Source of the DNA: JABJAG01 sp965222215
GTDB taxonomy: Bacteria; Pseudomonadota; Alphaproteobacteria; UBA6615
Direction of reading: 5' to 3'
Assembly: GCA_965222215.1 (NCBI GenBank)
Contig: OZ244931.1
Location: 1,612,001-1,676,000 of the forward strand
Length of the DNA stretch: 64,000 bases
The notes below the pieces were generated by a model that was not told where the DNA came from, did not search any database, and saw nothing but the letters and a program-made list of their open reading frames with translations. This document shows, piece by piece, positions 16,301-24,393 of the stretch (its first letter is position 1; each line of letters opens with the position of its first letter). The position numbers were made by a program, and so were the translations under genes.

Positions 16301-17536
16301 TTACTCCGCGGCCGCGGCGAAGTCCGGGGTTTCCAGCTCCGGCACCACCTTGTCCATGAACAACTGCATCTCTTCGAGCAGTTCGTCCTTGGGCTGCTGG
16401 GCCCAGTGCCAGATCAGGGTGATGTATTCGCACGGGATGCGCGCGTAGATCTCCTGCCAGTCGCGGATCGCGTCGTCGACGGTGCCGCCCAGCACGAACT
16501 TGTGTTCCTTCATGGCGCGGAACGCGGCCTCGGCATCGTGATTGACCGGGTCGACGTTGTGATTGCCGAAGACCGAGTAGAAATTCTTGAAGATGTCGAG
16601 GTCGTAGGACCGGACCTTGCGGTCGAAGTCGTCGGCGGATTTGCCGATGCGTGTGTGGCGCACGATGTTCTGGTTCTGGCCGTAGGCGACCTGGCGACCG
16701 TGCTTGGCGGCTTCCTCGACGTAGATGTTGGCGAGTTCGACCACCCCGTCGGTCGGGTTGAAATAGCTCGGGCGGAAGCCGTGTTTGGCCGCGAATTCGA
16801 TGGTGGCGCGTGACCGGGCCACCGCGACAAAACATGGCGGGTGCGGCTGCTGGAGCGGTTTCGGCACCACGCTGATGCGGCGCAGCACGCCGTCGTCGTC
16901 GACCTCGCCTTCCGCGCCGGCCTCACGGGCGATCTCGTAGCCCTCGTAGTTCGTGATGCCCGTGTCGTGGGGGAAGGGCGCCTGGTAGAACTGGCCGTTC
17001 AGCTCGACCGAATCCTTGGTCCAGCAGTCGAGGACCATCTCGACGCGCTCTTCGAAAATTTCACGGTTCTTGAGGTCGTTGGCGCTGCCGTCGGACACGG
17101 TTGCCACTGCGCCGCTCGCCTGGCCCAGGATGTTCGCCCAGCGCGACTGGTAGCCGCGCGCGAAACCCACGAAATACTTGCCGTGGGTCAGGTGGTCGAT
17201 GATCGCGGTTTCCTCGGCGACGCGGATCGGGTCCTGGGTCGCCATGACGTAACCGAACGCGCCGAGGTGAAGGTTCTTCACCTGGCTCGCCCAGTGGGCG
17301 TTCAGGATGCCGGGATTGGGCCCGACCTCGTAGCCTTCGGAGTGCAGGTGGTGCTCGATGGTGGACATGCCCCACACGCCCATCTCGTCAGCGGCCCGGA
17401 TGATCTCCGACCACTCGTGGACGATCTTGTAGTAGAGGTCGGCATCTCGGCCGATGGGGCGCTTGGCGCGGCGGTCGTGCTCGTCTTCCGCCGGAAACAC
17501 CGGATAAAGCTGCACGATAACCTTTGGTTTTCCCAT
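16301..17536 (-). CDS. LLM-class flavin-dependent oxidoreductase
   Basis: 411-residue bacterial luciferase-like TIM-barrel monooxygenase, expected to use reduced FMN from a partner reductase. Family marks include the WGMSTIEHHLHSEGYE segment near residue 54, a VGFARGYQS strip, WTKDSVELNGQFYQAP, and HPPCFVAVARSRATIEFAAKHG in the second half. The substrate is not predictable. The start has a strong GGGAGGAAACG in front. It lies 62 bases downstream of the class II aldolase on the same strand, so the two may share a message. It converges with the OsmC gene with only 3 bases between the stops. Confidence 0.88.
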   Translation of the reverse strand: MGKPKVIVQLYPVFPAEDEHDRRAKRPIGRDADLYYKIVHEWSEIIRAADEMGVWGMSTIEHHLHSEGYEVGPNPGILNAHWASQVKNLHLGAFGYVMATQDPIRVAEETAIIDHLTHGKYFVGFARGYQSRWANILGQASGAVATVSDGSANDLKNREIFEERVEMVLDCWTKDSVELNGQFYQAPFPHDTGITNYEGYEIAREAGAEGEVDDDGVLRRISVVPKPLQQPHPPCFVAVARSRATIEFAAKHGFRPSYFNPTDGVVELANIYVEEAAKHGRQVAYGQNQNIVRHTRIGKSADDFDRKVRSYDLDIFKNFYSVFGNHNVDPVNHDAEAAFRAMKEHKFVLGGTVDDAIRDWQEIYARIPCEYITLIWHWAQQPKDELLEEMQLFMDKVVPELETPDFAAAAE

Positions 17537-17598
17537 CGTTTCCTCCCGGTTTTGTATGCCCGACAGCTACGTTGGCACGGATCGAGCTCGGTGACGAG

Positions 17599-18327
17599 TC
17601 AACGAACGCCCGCGCGTTCCATGGCGCGCAGGCGCCAGTCCCATGTGCCGTCGATGAACAGGTCGGAGGTCAGGAAGCCCTTGGCGTCCTCGATCTCCTC
17701 CTCGCGCATCGTCTGAAGTTCGCCCGCGGCCATCGCCTTGAGCTGCACGCCCATCGAGCGCTCCAGTTCGATGGTGGAAATCACCGTGTCGCGCACGGAC
17801 CGTCCGGCGACGAGCACCCCGTGATACTGCAGGATCAACGCGCGCTTGCCCTCGAGCTTGTCGAGGATCGCATCGCCCTGTTCGGCAATACGGTGCGCGT
17901 TGTCGTAGTCCTCGATGACGTCGATATCGTCGTGAAAGCGCGCAGCGTTGCGGTCGAAGGTGACGAGGTTCGATCCGATGGCCCCCATGGCGACCGCATT
18001 GTCGCCGTGGTGGTGCGCGATACACATGACATCGGGCCGAGCGGCATAGACGATGCCGTGGATGCGCAGGGTCGGGTTGACGTTGCCGGGCTCGCCGACG
18101 GCGTTCAGTTCGAAATCCACCTCCCGCAGGTCGTCGATCTCCACTTCCTCCACGCTCTTGCCAAGCTGGTAGGTCCAGAAGCTGTTGCTGCCGGGGATAC
18201 GCGCGGTGAGGTGGGCGAGAAGGCCGAGACCCAGCCCGGCATGGCCGAGCATGCGATAGCCGTCCACCATCTCGCGCTTGAGGGCTTCGATATCGTCTTC
18301 GGCGAGTGTTTCGGCGGCCTGGGTCAT
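17599..18327 (-). CDS. Class II aldolase/adducin family protein
   Basis: Zinc-dependent aldolase-fold protein of about 242 residues. The metal-binding histidines are visible in CIAHHHGDNAVAMGAIG and ILQYHGVLVAGRS. The start at 18327 (MTQAAETLAEDD) has an AGGA sequence upstream. A longer form from an ATG at 18360 adds MRRSQYSRTEP, has no close Shine-Dalgarno sequence and runs toward the divergent gene. The substrate is unknown; members act on sugar phosphates or small hydroxyaldehydes. It heads a two-gene minus-strand unit with the flavin oxidoreductase. Confidence 0.88.
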   Translation of the reverse strand: MTQAAETLAEDDIEALKREMVDGYRMLGHAGLGLGLLAHLTARIPGSNSFWTYQLGKSVEEVEIDDLREVDFELNAVGEPGNVNPTLRIHGIVYAARPDVMCIAHHHGDNAVAMGAIGSNLVTFDRNAARFHDDIDVIEDYDNAHRIAEQGDAILDKLEGKRALILQYHGVLVAGRSVRDTVISTIELERSMGVQLKAMAAGELQTMREEEIEDAKGFLTSDLFIDGTWDWRLRAMERAGVR

Positions 18328-18421
18328 CGGTTCGGTCCTGCTGTATTGGGATCGTCGCATCGAACTGCGATATCATCTCCCCAAATGCGCAACACGTGCA
18401 ACGTTTAGCCGGAAGACCGCC

Positions 18422-19366
18422 ATGGCCCTGCATCCCCAGATCGTCGAACTCATGCGCCGCGCGAAGGAAGCCGGCGTGCGCCCGACCCACGAACTTCCGC
18501 CGGTCGAGGCGCGGGCCCAGGTGGAGCGGATGTACAAGTTCCCGAACACCGAGCGGATCGAGATCGGCTCCGTCGAGGACAGGCAGATTCCCGGGCCGGC
18601 CGGCGATGTTCCGATACGTATCTACCGTTCCTGGGCCACCGAAGGCGCGCCGGCGCCGGCCCTGATGTACTTCCATGGTGGCGGTCATGTGGTGGGCAGC
18701 CTCGATACCCACGACAGCGTCGCGCGAAACCTGTGCGCGGTCGCTCACTGCGTCGTGGTCGCGGTCGATTACCGGCTCGCGCCCGAGCACAAGTTCCCGG
18801 CCGCGCCGGAAGACTGTTTCGCCGCCACGCAGTGGGTGGCCGACAACGCGGCCGACCTCGGCATCGATCCGGCCCGGATCGCCGTCGGCGGGGACAGTGC
18901 CGGCGGCAATCTTGCCGCGGTGGTTGCCCTGATGGCGCGCGACGCGGGCGGTCCGGCCTTGTGTTACCAGCTGCTCGTCTATCCGGTCGCCGACTATGCG
19001 ATGGATACGCCGTCTTATGAAAAATGGGCCGAAGGGGCGGGAATCCTGACCGCGGCCGGGATGGCGTGGTACCGCGACTGCTATCTGGCGAGCGAAGCCG
19101 ACCGCATGGACTGGCGCGCCGCGCCCCTGCGCGCGGCCGATCATTCCGGCCTGCCGCCCGCGCTGGTGATCACCGCCGAATGCGATGTCCTCCACGACGA
19201 AAGCGTGGCGTATGCGCAGGCATTGCGCGACGCCGGCGTCGCGGTCGAACATCGTAATTATCCCGGGATGATGCATGGTTTCTTCTCGCTCGCCCCTGTG
19301 ATCGATGACGGCGGTGCGGCGCAGACCTTTGCCGGCAAACACTTGCGCGCGGTGTTCGGAAGCTAG
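18422..19366 (+). CDS. Alpha/beta hydrolase, hormone-sensitive lipase type
   Basis: Carboxylesterase of 314 residues. The oxyanion-hole HGGG is in MYFHGGGHVVGS, the nucleophile in GGDSAGGNLAA, the acid Asp in ITAECDVLHDE and the histidine in YPGMMHGFFSL. No signal peptide, so probably cytoplasmic. The ATG at 18422 follows GGAAG and gives a normal family N-terminus; the reading frame stays open further upstream but without family similarity. It is divergent from the aldolase with 94 bases between them. Physiological ester unknown. Confidence 0.92.
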   Translation: MALHPQIVELMRRAKEAGVRPTHELPPVEARAQVERMYKFPNTERIEIGSVEDRQIPGPAGDVPIRIYRSWATEGAPAPALMYFHGGGHVVGSLDTHDSVARNLCAVAHCVVVAVDYRLAPEHKFPAAPEDCFAATQWVADNAADLGIDPARIAVGGDSAGGNLAAVVALMARDAGGPALCYQLLVYPVADYAMDTPSYEKWAEGAGILTAAGMAWYRDCYLASEADRMDWRAAPLRAADHSGLPPALVITAECDVLHDESVAYAQALRDAGVAVEHRNYPGMMHGFFSLAPVIDDGGAAQTFAGKHLRAVFGS

Positions 19367-19445
19367 GCCCACATTCTTCGCGCCGGATTGCCTGACATCG
19401 CCTTGACATCCCGGGGGCGCGGCAGTACATCCCGGCTCTCGGTTT

Positions 19446-19522
<77 letters not shown>

Positions 19523-19550
19523 CCGACCGCGATATTCGAAAACGTCCATA

Positions 19551-19574
19551 CGGTCCCCGAAGGGGCCGTTTTTT
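19551..19574 (+). terminator. Terminator after tRNA-Asp
   Basis: CGGTCCCC and GGGGCCG pair with one bulged T around a GAA loop, followed by six Ts. Confidence 0.88.
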
Positions 19575-19749
19575 GTTGTCTGAACGCGGCAGTTGAGACC
19601 CTCAAAAGACAGAGGCGCGACAATCTGTTCCGGGCCGGCCTGCCGCCTTGCACGCCTGTGTGCGCTGGTGTAAGCCTGCCTTCGCATTCCGTGCCGGATT
19701 CGGTCCGGTAAAGCGCATCCGCGCACACGGCGAGAACTGGGCGTTGCCG

Positions 19750-20115
19750 ATGGAAGAATTGCTCCTCGAATACCTGCCGATCCTGATCTTTCTCGGCATC
19801 GCGGGCGGTTTGTCCCTGATCCTCGTGCTGGCGTCGTTTGTGGCCGGCGCGCGCAAGCCCGACCCTGAAAAGAACTCCGCGTACGAGTGCGGTTTCGACG
19901 CGTTCGACGACGCCCGGATGAAGTTCGACGTGCGGTTTTATCTGGTTGCAATTCTGTTCATCATTTTCGATCTCGAAGTGGCGTTCCTGTTTCCGTGGGC
20001 CATCAGTCTATCGGAGATTGGCGAGTTCGGTTTCTGGTCGATGGTCGTGTTCCTGGGGATTTTGACCGTCGGGTTTGCTTACGAATGGCGTAAGGGAGCG
20101 CTCGAATGGGAATAA
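19750..20115 (+). CDS. nuoA: NADH-quinone oxidoreductase subunit A
   Basis: Small membrane subunit of complex I with three expected helices. The 121 residues start MEELLLEYLPIL and contain the conserved KNSAYECGFDAFD loop and FDLEVAFLFPWA. An in-frame upstream extension of 34 residues is open but has no family similarity, so the ATG at 19750 is preferred. First gene of the 14-gene operon. The 175 bases between the tRNA-Asp terminator and this start must hold the nuo promoter, but no convincing -35/-10 pair was seen. Confidence 0.97.
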   Translation: MEELLLEYLPILIFLGIAGGLSLILVLASFVAGARKPDPEKNSAYECGFDAFDDARMKFDVRFYLVAILFIIFDLEVAFLFPWAISLSEIGEFGFWSMVVFLGILTVGFAYEWRKGALEWE

Positions 20116-20654
20116 CCATGCACGATCAGGCGGACCTCGTGTTCAAGCCGGGTCCCGATCAGGATGCGGCGATCCAGGCCGTCACCGATGAGCTCACCGA
20201 CAAGGGTTTTGTGCTCGCCAACATGGACAAGCTGGTCAACTGGGCGCGTACGGGCTCGCTCTGGCCCATGACGTTCGGGCTCGCGTGCTGCGCGGTCGAG
20301 ATGATGCACACCGCGGCCTCGCGCTACGACATGGACCGCTTCGGCTTCCTGTTCCGCCCCAGTCCGCGCCAGTCCGATGTGATGATTGTCGCGGGCACGC
20401 TCACCAACAAGATGGCCCCGGCGCTGCGCAAGGTTTACGACCAGATGCCGGAGCCGCGCTGGGTGATTTCGATGGGCTCGTGCGCCAACGGCGGCGGCTA
20501 CTACCACTACTCCTATTCGGTCGTGCGCGGGTGCGACCGGATCGTTCCGGTCGATATCTATGTGCCGGGTTGCCCGCCGACGGCCGAGGCGTTGCTCTAC
20601 GGAATCATGCAGCTTCAACGCAAGATCCGCCGCACGGGCACGATCGCGCGCTAG
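20106..20654 (+). CDS. nuoB: NADH-quinone oxidoreductase subunit B
   Basis: Carries the terminal 4Fe-4S cluster N2, next to the quinone site. Ligands C61-C62 in GLACCAVEMM, C126 in SMGSCANGGG and C156 in VPGCPPTAEAL are all present. 182 residues. The start overlaps the end of nuoA by 10 bases, so the two are probably translationally coupled. Confidence 0.98.
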   Translation: MGITMHDQADLVFKPGPDQDAAIQAVTDELTDKGFVLANMDKLVNWARTGSLWPMTFGLACCAVEMMHTAASRYDMDRFGFLFRPSPRQSDVMIVAGTLTNKMAPALRKVYDQMPEPRWVISMGSCANGGGYYHYSYSVVRGCDRIVPVDIYVPGCPPTAEALLYGIMQLQRKIRRTGTIAR

Positions 20655-20688
20655 AACGAAATTCAGGCACAGGCACAAGAAACAGGGC

Positions 20689-21318
20689 ATGGACGAAGCG
20701 CTCCACGATCTCGGCAGTTACATTGCCGCCGCGTTGCCGCAGGAGGTGATAGAGACCCCTGTGGCGAACGGCGAGCTGTCTGTCCGGGTGGTTCCTGCCG
20801 CGATCAACAGGGTGCTGACGTTCCTGCGCGACGACAGCAACTGCCTGTTCAAGGTGCTGGTCGATATCTCCGGTGTCGACTATCCGGAACGCGAGGCGCG
20901 CTTCGATGTCGTCTATCAGCTGCTTTCGCCGGGCCAGAACCAGCGTTTGATGGTGAAGGTTGCGGTCGACGAGGATACGCCGGTTCCGACGGCCACCGAG
21001 GTCTATAGCGCTGCCGACTGGTACGAGCGCGAGGCCTGGGACATGTACGGCATCTATTTTTCGGATCATCCCGACCTGCGCCGGATCCTCACGGACTACG
21101 GCTTCGAGGGGCATCCGATGCGCAAGGACTTCCCTCTCACCGGGCGCGTGGAAGTGCGCTACGACGAAACGCAGAAGCGCGTTGTGTACGACTCGGTCAA
21201 GCTGACCCAGGATTTCCGGTCCTTCGACTTCCTCAGCCCCTGGGAAGGCATGACTGATGTGCTTCCGGGTGACGAGAAGGCGAGCGCCGACGAGGAAGGG
21301 GAGGCCGAGGGAACCTGA
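20689..21318 (+). CDS. nuoC: NADH-quinone oxidoreductase subunit C
   Basis: 30-kDa hydrophilic subunit of the complex I connecting arm, 209 residues as a separate protein, not fused to NuoD as in enterobacteria. It has FKVLVDISGVDYP, EREAWDMYGIYFSDHPDLRR and the DYGFEGHPMRKDFPL signature. A short acidic C-terminal tail (about 190-209) is rich in Glu and Asp. The ATG follows CAGGGC. Its stop overlaps the nuoD start by one base. Confidence 0.97.
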   Translation: MDEALHDLGSYIAAALPQEVIETPVANGELSVRVVPAAINRVLTFLRDDSNCLFKVLVDISGVDYPEREARFDVVYQLLSPGQNQRLMVKVAVDEDTPVPTATEVYSAADWYEREAWDMYGIYFSDHPDLRRILTDYGFEGHPMRKDFPLTGRVEVRYDETQKRVVYDSVKLTQDFRSFDFLSPWEGMTDVLPGDEKASADEEGEAEGT

Positions 21319-22496
21319 TGTCCGAAGTCGCGATCAAGAACATGACGCTCAACTTCGGGCCGCAGCATCCCGCAGCCCATGGTGTGCTGCGTCTGGTGCT
21401 GGAAATGGACGGCGAAGTGGTCGAGCGCGCCGACCCGCATATCGGCCTGCTGCACCGCGGCACCGAGAAGCTGATCGAATACAAGACCTACCTGCAGGCG
21501 GTGCCGTATTTCGACCGTCTCGATTACGTCTCGCCCATGTGCCAGGAGCACGCCTACGCGCTGGCCGTCGAGAAACTGCTCGGCATCGAGGTGCCGGAGC
21601 GCGGACAGTATATCCGCGTCCTGTTCTCCGAGATCACCCGCATCCTCAACCACATCATGAACCTGACGACGTATGCGCTCGACGTGGGTGCGATGACGCC
21701 GCTGCTGTGGGGCTTCGAGGAACGCGAACGGATGATGGAGTTCTACGAGCGTGTTTCCGGCGCGCGGCTCCATGCGGCCTATTTCCGGCCCGGCGGTGTC
21801 CACCAGGACCTTCCCGCGGGTCTGCTCGACGATATCGCGGAGTTCTGCGAGACCTATCCGAAGTTCATCGACGACATGGAATCGCTGCTGACGGGCAACC
21901 GCATCTTCAAGCAGCGCACCGTCGATATCGGCGTCTTCAGCGCCGAGGAGGCGATGGACTGGGGCATGTCCGGCCCGATGCTGCGCGCATCCGGCGTTGC
22001 GTGGGACCTGCGCAAATCGCAGCCCTACGATGTTTACGACCGGATGAATTTCGACGTCCCCATCGGCAAGACCGGCGACTGCTATGCCCGTTATCTCGTG
22101 CGCGTCGAGGAAATGCGTCAGAGCCTGCGGATCATCAGGCAGTGCATCGACGAAATGCCCGACGGCCCGGTGATAACCGAGAACCACAAGCTGACGCCGC
22201 CGCGCCGGGGCGAGATGAAGCATTCGATGGAAGCGTTGATCCATCACTTCAAGCTCTACACCGAGGGCTATCACGTGCCCGCGGGCGAGACCTACACCGC
22301 CGTGGAAGCGCCCAAGGGCGAATTCGGCGTGTATCTGGTCTCCGACGGCACCAACAAGCCGTACCGCTGCAAGATCCGCGCGCCGGGGTTTGCCTTCATG
22401 CAGGCGCTCATTCCGTTGAGCGAGGGTCACATGCTGGCCGATGTGCCCGCGATCCTCGGCAGCCTCGATGTCGTGTTCGGAGAGGTCGACCGATGA
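21318..22496 (+). CDS. nuoD: NADH-quinone oxidoreductase subunit D
   Basis: 49-kDa subunit that forms the quinone cavity with NuoB. It begins near the family signature MTLNFGPQHPAAHGV, and has LHRGTEKLIEYKTYLQ and the RIRAPGFA-type end (KIRAPGFAFMQAL). 392 residues, the usual size. Starts inside the nuoC stop (TGATG) and ends inside the nuoE start. Confidence 0.98.
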   Translation: MSEVAIKNMTLNFGPQHPAAHGVLRLVLEMDGEVVERADPHIGLLHRGTEKLIEYKTYLQAVPYFDRLDYVSPMCQEHAYALAVEKLLGIEVPERGQYIRVLFSEITRILNHIMNLTTYALDVGAMTPLLWGFEERERMMEFYERVSGARLHAAYFRPGGVHQDLPAGLLDDIAEFCETYPKFIDDMESLLTGNRIFKQRTVDIGVFSAEEAMDWGMSGPMLRASGVAWDLRKSQPYDVYDRMNFDVPIGKTGDCYARYLVRVEEMRQSLRIIRQCIDEMPDGPVITENHKLTPPRRGEMKHSMEALIHHFKLYTEGYHVPAGETYTAVEAPKGEFGVYLVSDGTNKPYRCKIRAPGFAFMQALIPLSEGHMLADVPAILGSLDVVFGEVDR

Positions 22497-23071
22497 GCGA
22501 AGCCTTTACCTTCAATGCCGAGACCGAGGCGCGCGCGCAGACGATTATCGCGCGATATCCGGAGGGGCGGCAGCAGAGCGCGGTGATCCCGCTGCTCCAT
22601 CTCGCGCAACGCCAGGCCGGCGGCTGGCTGCCGACGGAGGTCATCGAGTATGTCGCGGCCTATCTCGACATGCCGAAGATCCGGGTGCTGGAAGTCGCGA
22701 CCTTCTATTCGATGTTCAATCTCGAACCGGTCGGAAAAAACTTCGTCCAGCTGTGCCGGACCACGCCTTGCTGGCTGCGCGGCTCTGACGACCTGCGCGC
22801 GGTGGCGAAGGACGTCACCGGGTGTGGCCTGGGCGAGACCAGCGACGACGGGCTGTTCACCGTGGTTGAGGTCGAGTGCCTGGGCGCGTGCTGCAACGCG
22901 CCGATGGTGCAGATCAACGACGACTATTACGAAGACCTCAACGCCGAGAACTTCAAGGATGTCCTCGAAGCGCTCAAGCGCGGCGAGGACCCGAAGGGGG
23001 GTTCGCAGGCCGGGCGGACGGGCTCTGAACCGGACGGCGGGCTGACCACCCTGACGGCGGAGGGGGCGTGA
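22493..23071 (+). CDS. nuoE: NADH-quinone oxidoreductase subunit E
   Basis: 24-kDa subunit with the N1a 2Fe-2S cluster. The ligands C88 and C93 (LCRTTPCW) and C129 and C133 (ECLGACCNAP) are visible. 192 residues with a Gly/Pro-rich tail after about residue 165. The start at 22493 (ATGAGCGAAGCC) overlaps the nuoD stop by four bases. The same frame is open far upstream through nuoD, but that part is a shadow. Confidence 0.97.
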   Translation: MSEAFTFNAETEARAQTIIARYPEGRQQSAVIPLLHLAQRQAGGWLPTEVIEYVAAYLDMPKIRVLEVATFYSMFNLEPVGKNFVQLCRTTPCWLRGSDDLRAVAKDVTGCGLGETSDDGLFTVVEVECLGACCNAPMVQINDDYYEDLNAENFKDVLEALKRGEDPKGGSQAGRTGSEPDGGLTTLTAEGA

Positions 23072-24378
23072 TGCTGCGTGACGAAGACCGCATCTTCCAG
23101 AACCTCTACGGCCAGGACGACTGGCGTCTCGACGGTGCGCGCCGGCGCGGCATCTGGGACAACACCAGAGCGCTGATCGAACTCGGCCGCGAGAAGATCG
23201 TCGAAGAGATCAAGGAATCGGGCCTTCGCGGGCGTGGCGGCGCGGGGTTTCCGACCGGCGTGAAGTGGTCCTTCATGCCGCCGGACGAGCGGCGCGACGG
23301 GCGGCCGCACTACCTGGTCGTCAATGCCGACGAGTCCGAGCCGGGCACCTGCAAGGACCGTGAAATCCTGCGCTACGACCCGCACACGCTGGTCGAGGGC
23401 TGCCTGGTCGCCGGGTTCGCGATGGGCGCGAACGCGGCCTACATTTATGTGCGCGGCGAGTTCTTCTCCGAAGCGTCGCACCTCCAGATTGCGATCGACG
23501 AAGCCTACGAGGCGGGCCTGATCGGCAAGAACGCGTCGGGCTCCGGCTGGGATTTCGACGTTTACCTGCACCGCGGTGCAGGCGCCTATATCTGCGGCGA
23601 GGAAACCGCGCTGATCGAAAGCCTGGAAGGCAAGAAGGGGCAGCCGCGCCTCAAGCCGCCCTTCCCGGCGGCCTGCGGTCTCTACGGTTGCCCGTCCACG
23701 GTGAACAACGTCGAGACGATTGCCGTTGCGCCGACCATCCTGCGGCGCGGGTCTTCCTGGTTCGCCGGTTTCGGGCGTGAGAACAACACCGGCACGAAGA
23801 TCTTCTCGATCTCGGGGCACGTGGAGAACCCGTGCAACGTCGAGGAAGAGATGAGCATCCCGCTGAAGGAGCTCATCGAGAAGCATGCCGGCGGCGTACG
23901 CGGCGGCTGGGACAACCTGCTGGCGGTGATCCCGGGCGGGTCTTCGACCCCGTGCCTGTCGAAGAATATTTGCGACGGCGTGCTGATGGATTTCGATTCC
24001 CTGCGCGAACATCACAGCGGTCTCGGCACCGCGGCGGTGATCGTGATGGATAAGTCCACGGATATCGTTGAAGCGATCGCGCGGCTGAGCCACTTCTACC
24101 GGCACGAAAGCTGCGGCCAGTGCACGCCCTGTCGCGAAGGCATGGGCTGGGTCTATCGAGTCATGACCCGGATGGTGACCGGCGATGCCGAGATCGAGGA
24201 AATCGACATGCTGTGGGATGTCACCAAGCAGATCGAGGGGCACACCATTTGCGCGCTGGCCGACGGCGGTGTCTGGCCGGTGCAGGGCCTGATCCGGCAC
24301 TTCCGGCCGGAGATGGAGCGCCGCATTACCGAACGCAAGCAGGTTGCCGTGTCGGCGCCCGCTCAGGCAGCGGAATAG
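23071..24378 (+). CDS. nuoF: NADH-quinone oxidoreductase subunit F
   Basis: 51-kDa subunit that binds NADH and FMN and carries cluster N3. Seen are the glycine-rich GLRGRGGAGFPTGVKW, NADESEPGTCKDREI, GAGAYICGEETALIES, and the N3 ligands in ESCGQCTPCREG with a later Cys in TICALADG. An ATG at 23071 follows GGAGGGGG at the right distance; a GTG just before it is possible. About 435 residues. Confidence 0.98.
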   Translation: MLRDEDRIFQNLYGQDDWRLDGARRRGIWDNTRALIELGREKIVEEIKESGLRGRGGAGFPTGVKWSFMPPDERRDGRPHYLVVNADESEPGTCKDREILRYDPHTLVEGCLVAGFAMGANAAYIYVRGEFFSEASHLQIAIDEAYEAGLIGKNASGSGWDFDVYLHRGAGAYICGEETALIESLEGKKGQPRLKPPFPAACGLYGCPSTVNNVETIAVAPTILRRGSSWFAGFGRENNTGTKIFSISGHVENPCNVEEEMSIPLKELIEKHAGGVRGGWDNLLAVIPGGSSTPCLSKNICDGVLMDFDSLREHHSGLGTAAVIVMDKSTDIVEAIARLSHFYRHESCGQCTPCREGMGWVYRVMTRMVTGDAEIEEIDMLWDVTKQIEGHTICALADGGVWPVQGLIRHFRPEMERRITERKQVAVSAPAQAAE

Positions 24379-24393
24379 GCGGGGGAGCGCGCG

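Noticed and set aside
19575..19749. Candidate nuo promoters (for example TTGCAC with TAAGCC, or TTGAGA with GACAAT)
   Set aside because: The -10 match is poor in the first and the spacing is 20 bases in the second; neither is convincing.
21257..23071. A 604-codon plus-strand frame spanning nuoD and nuoE
   Set aside because: The part over nuoD is a shadow; only the section from 22493 is NuoE.
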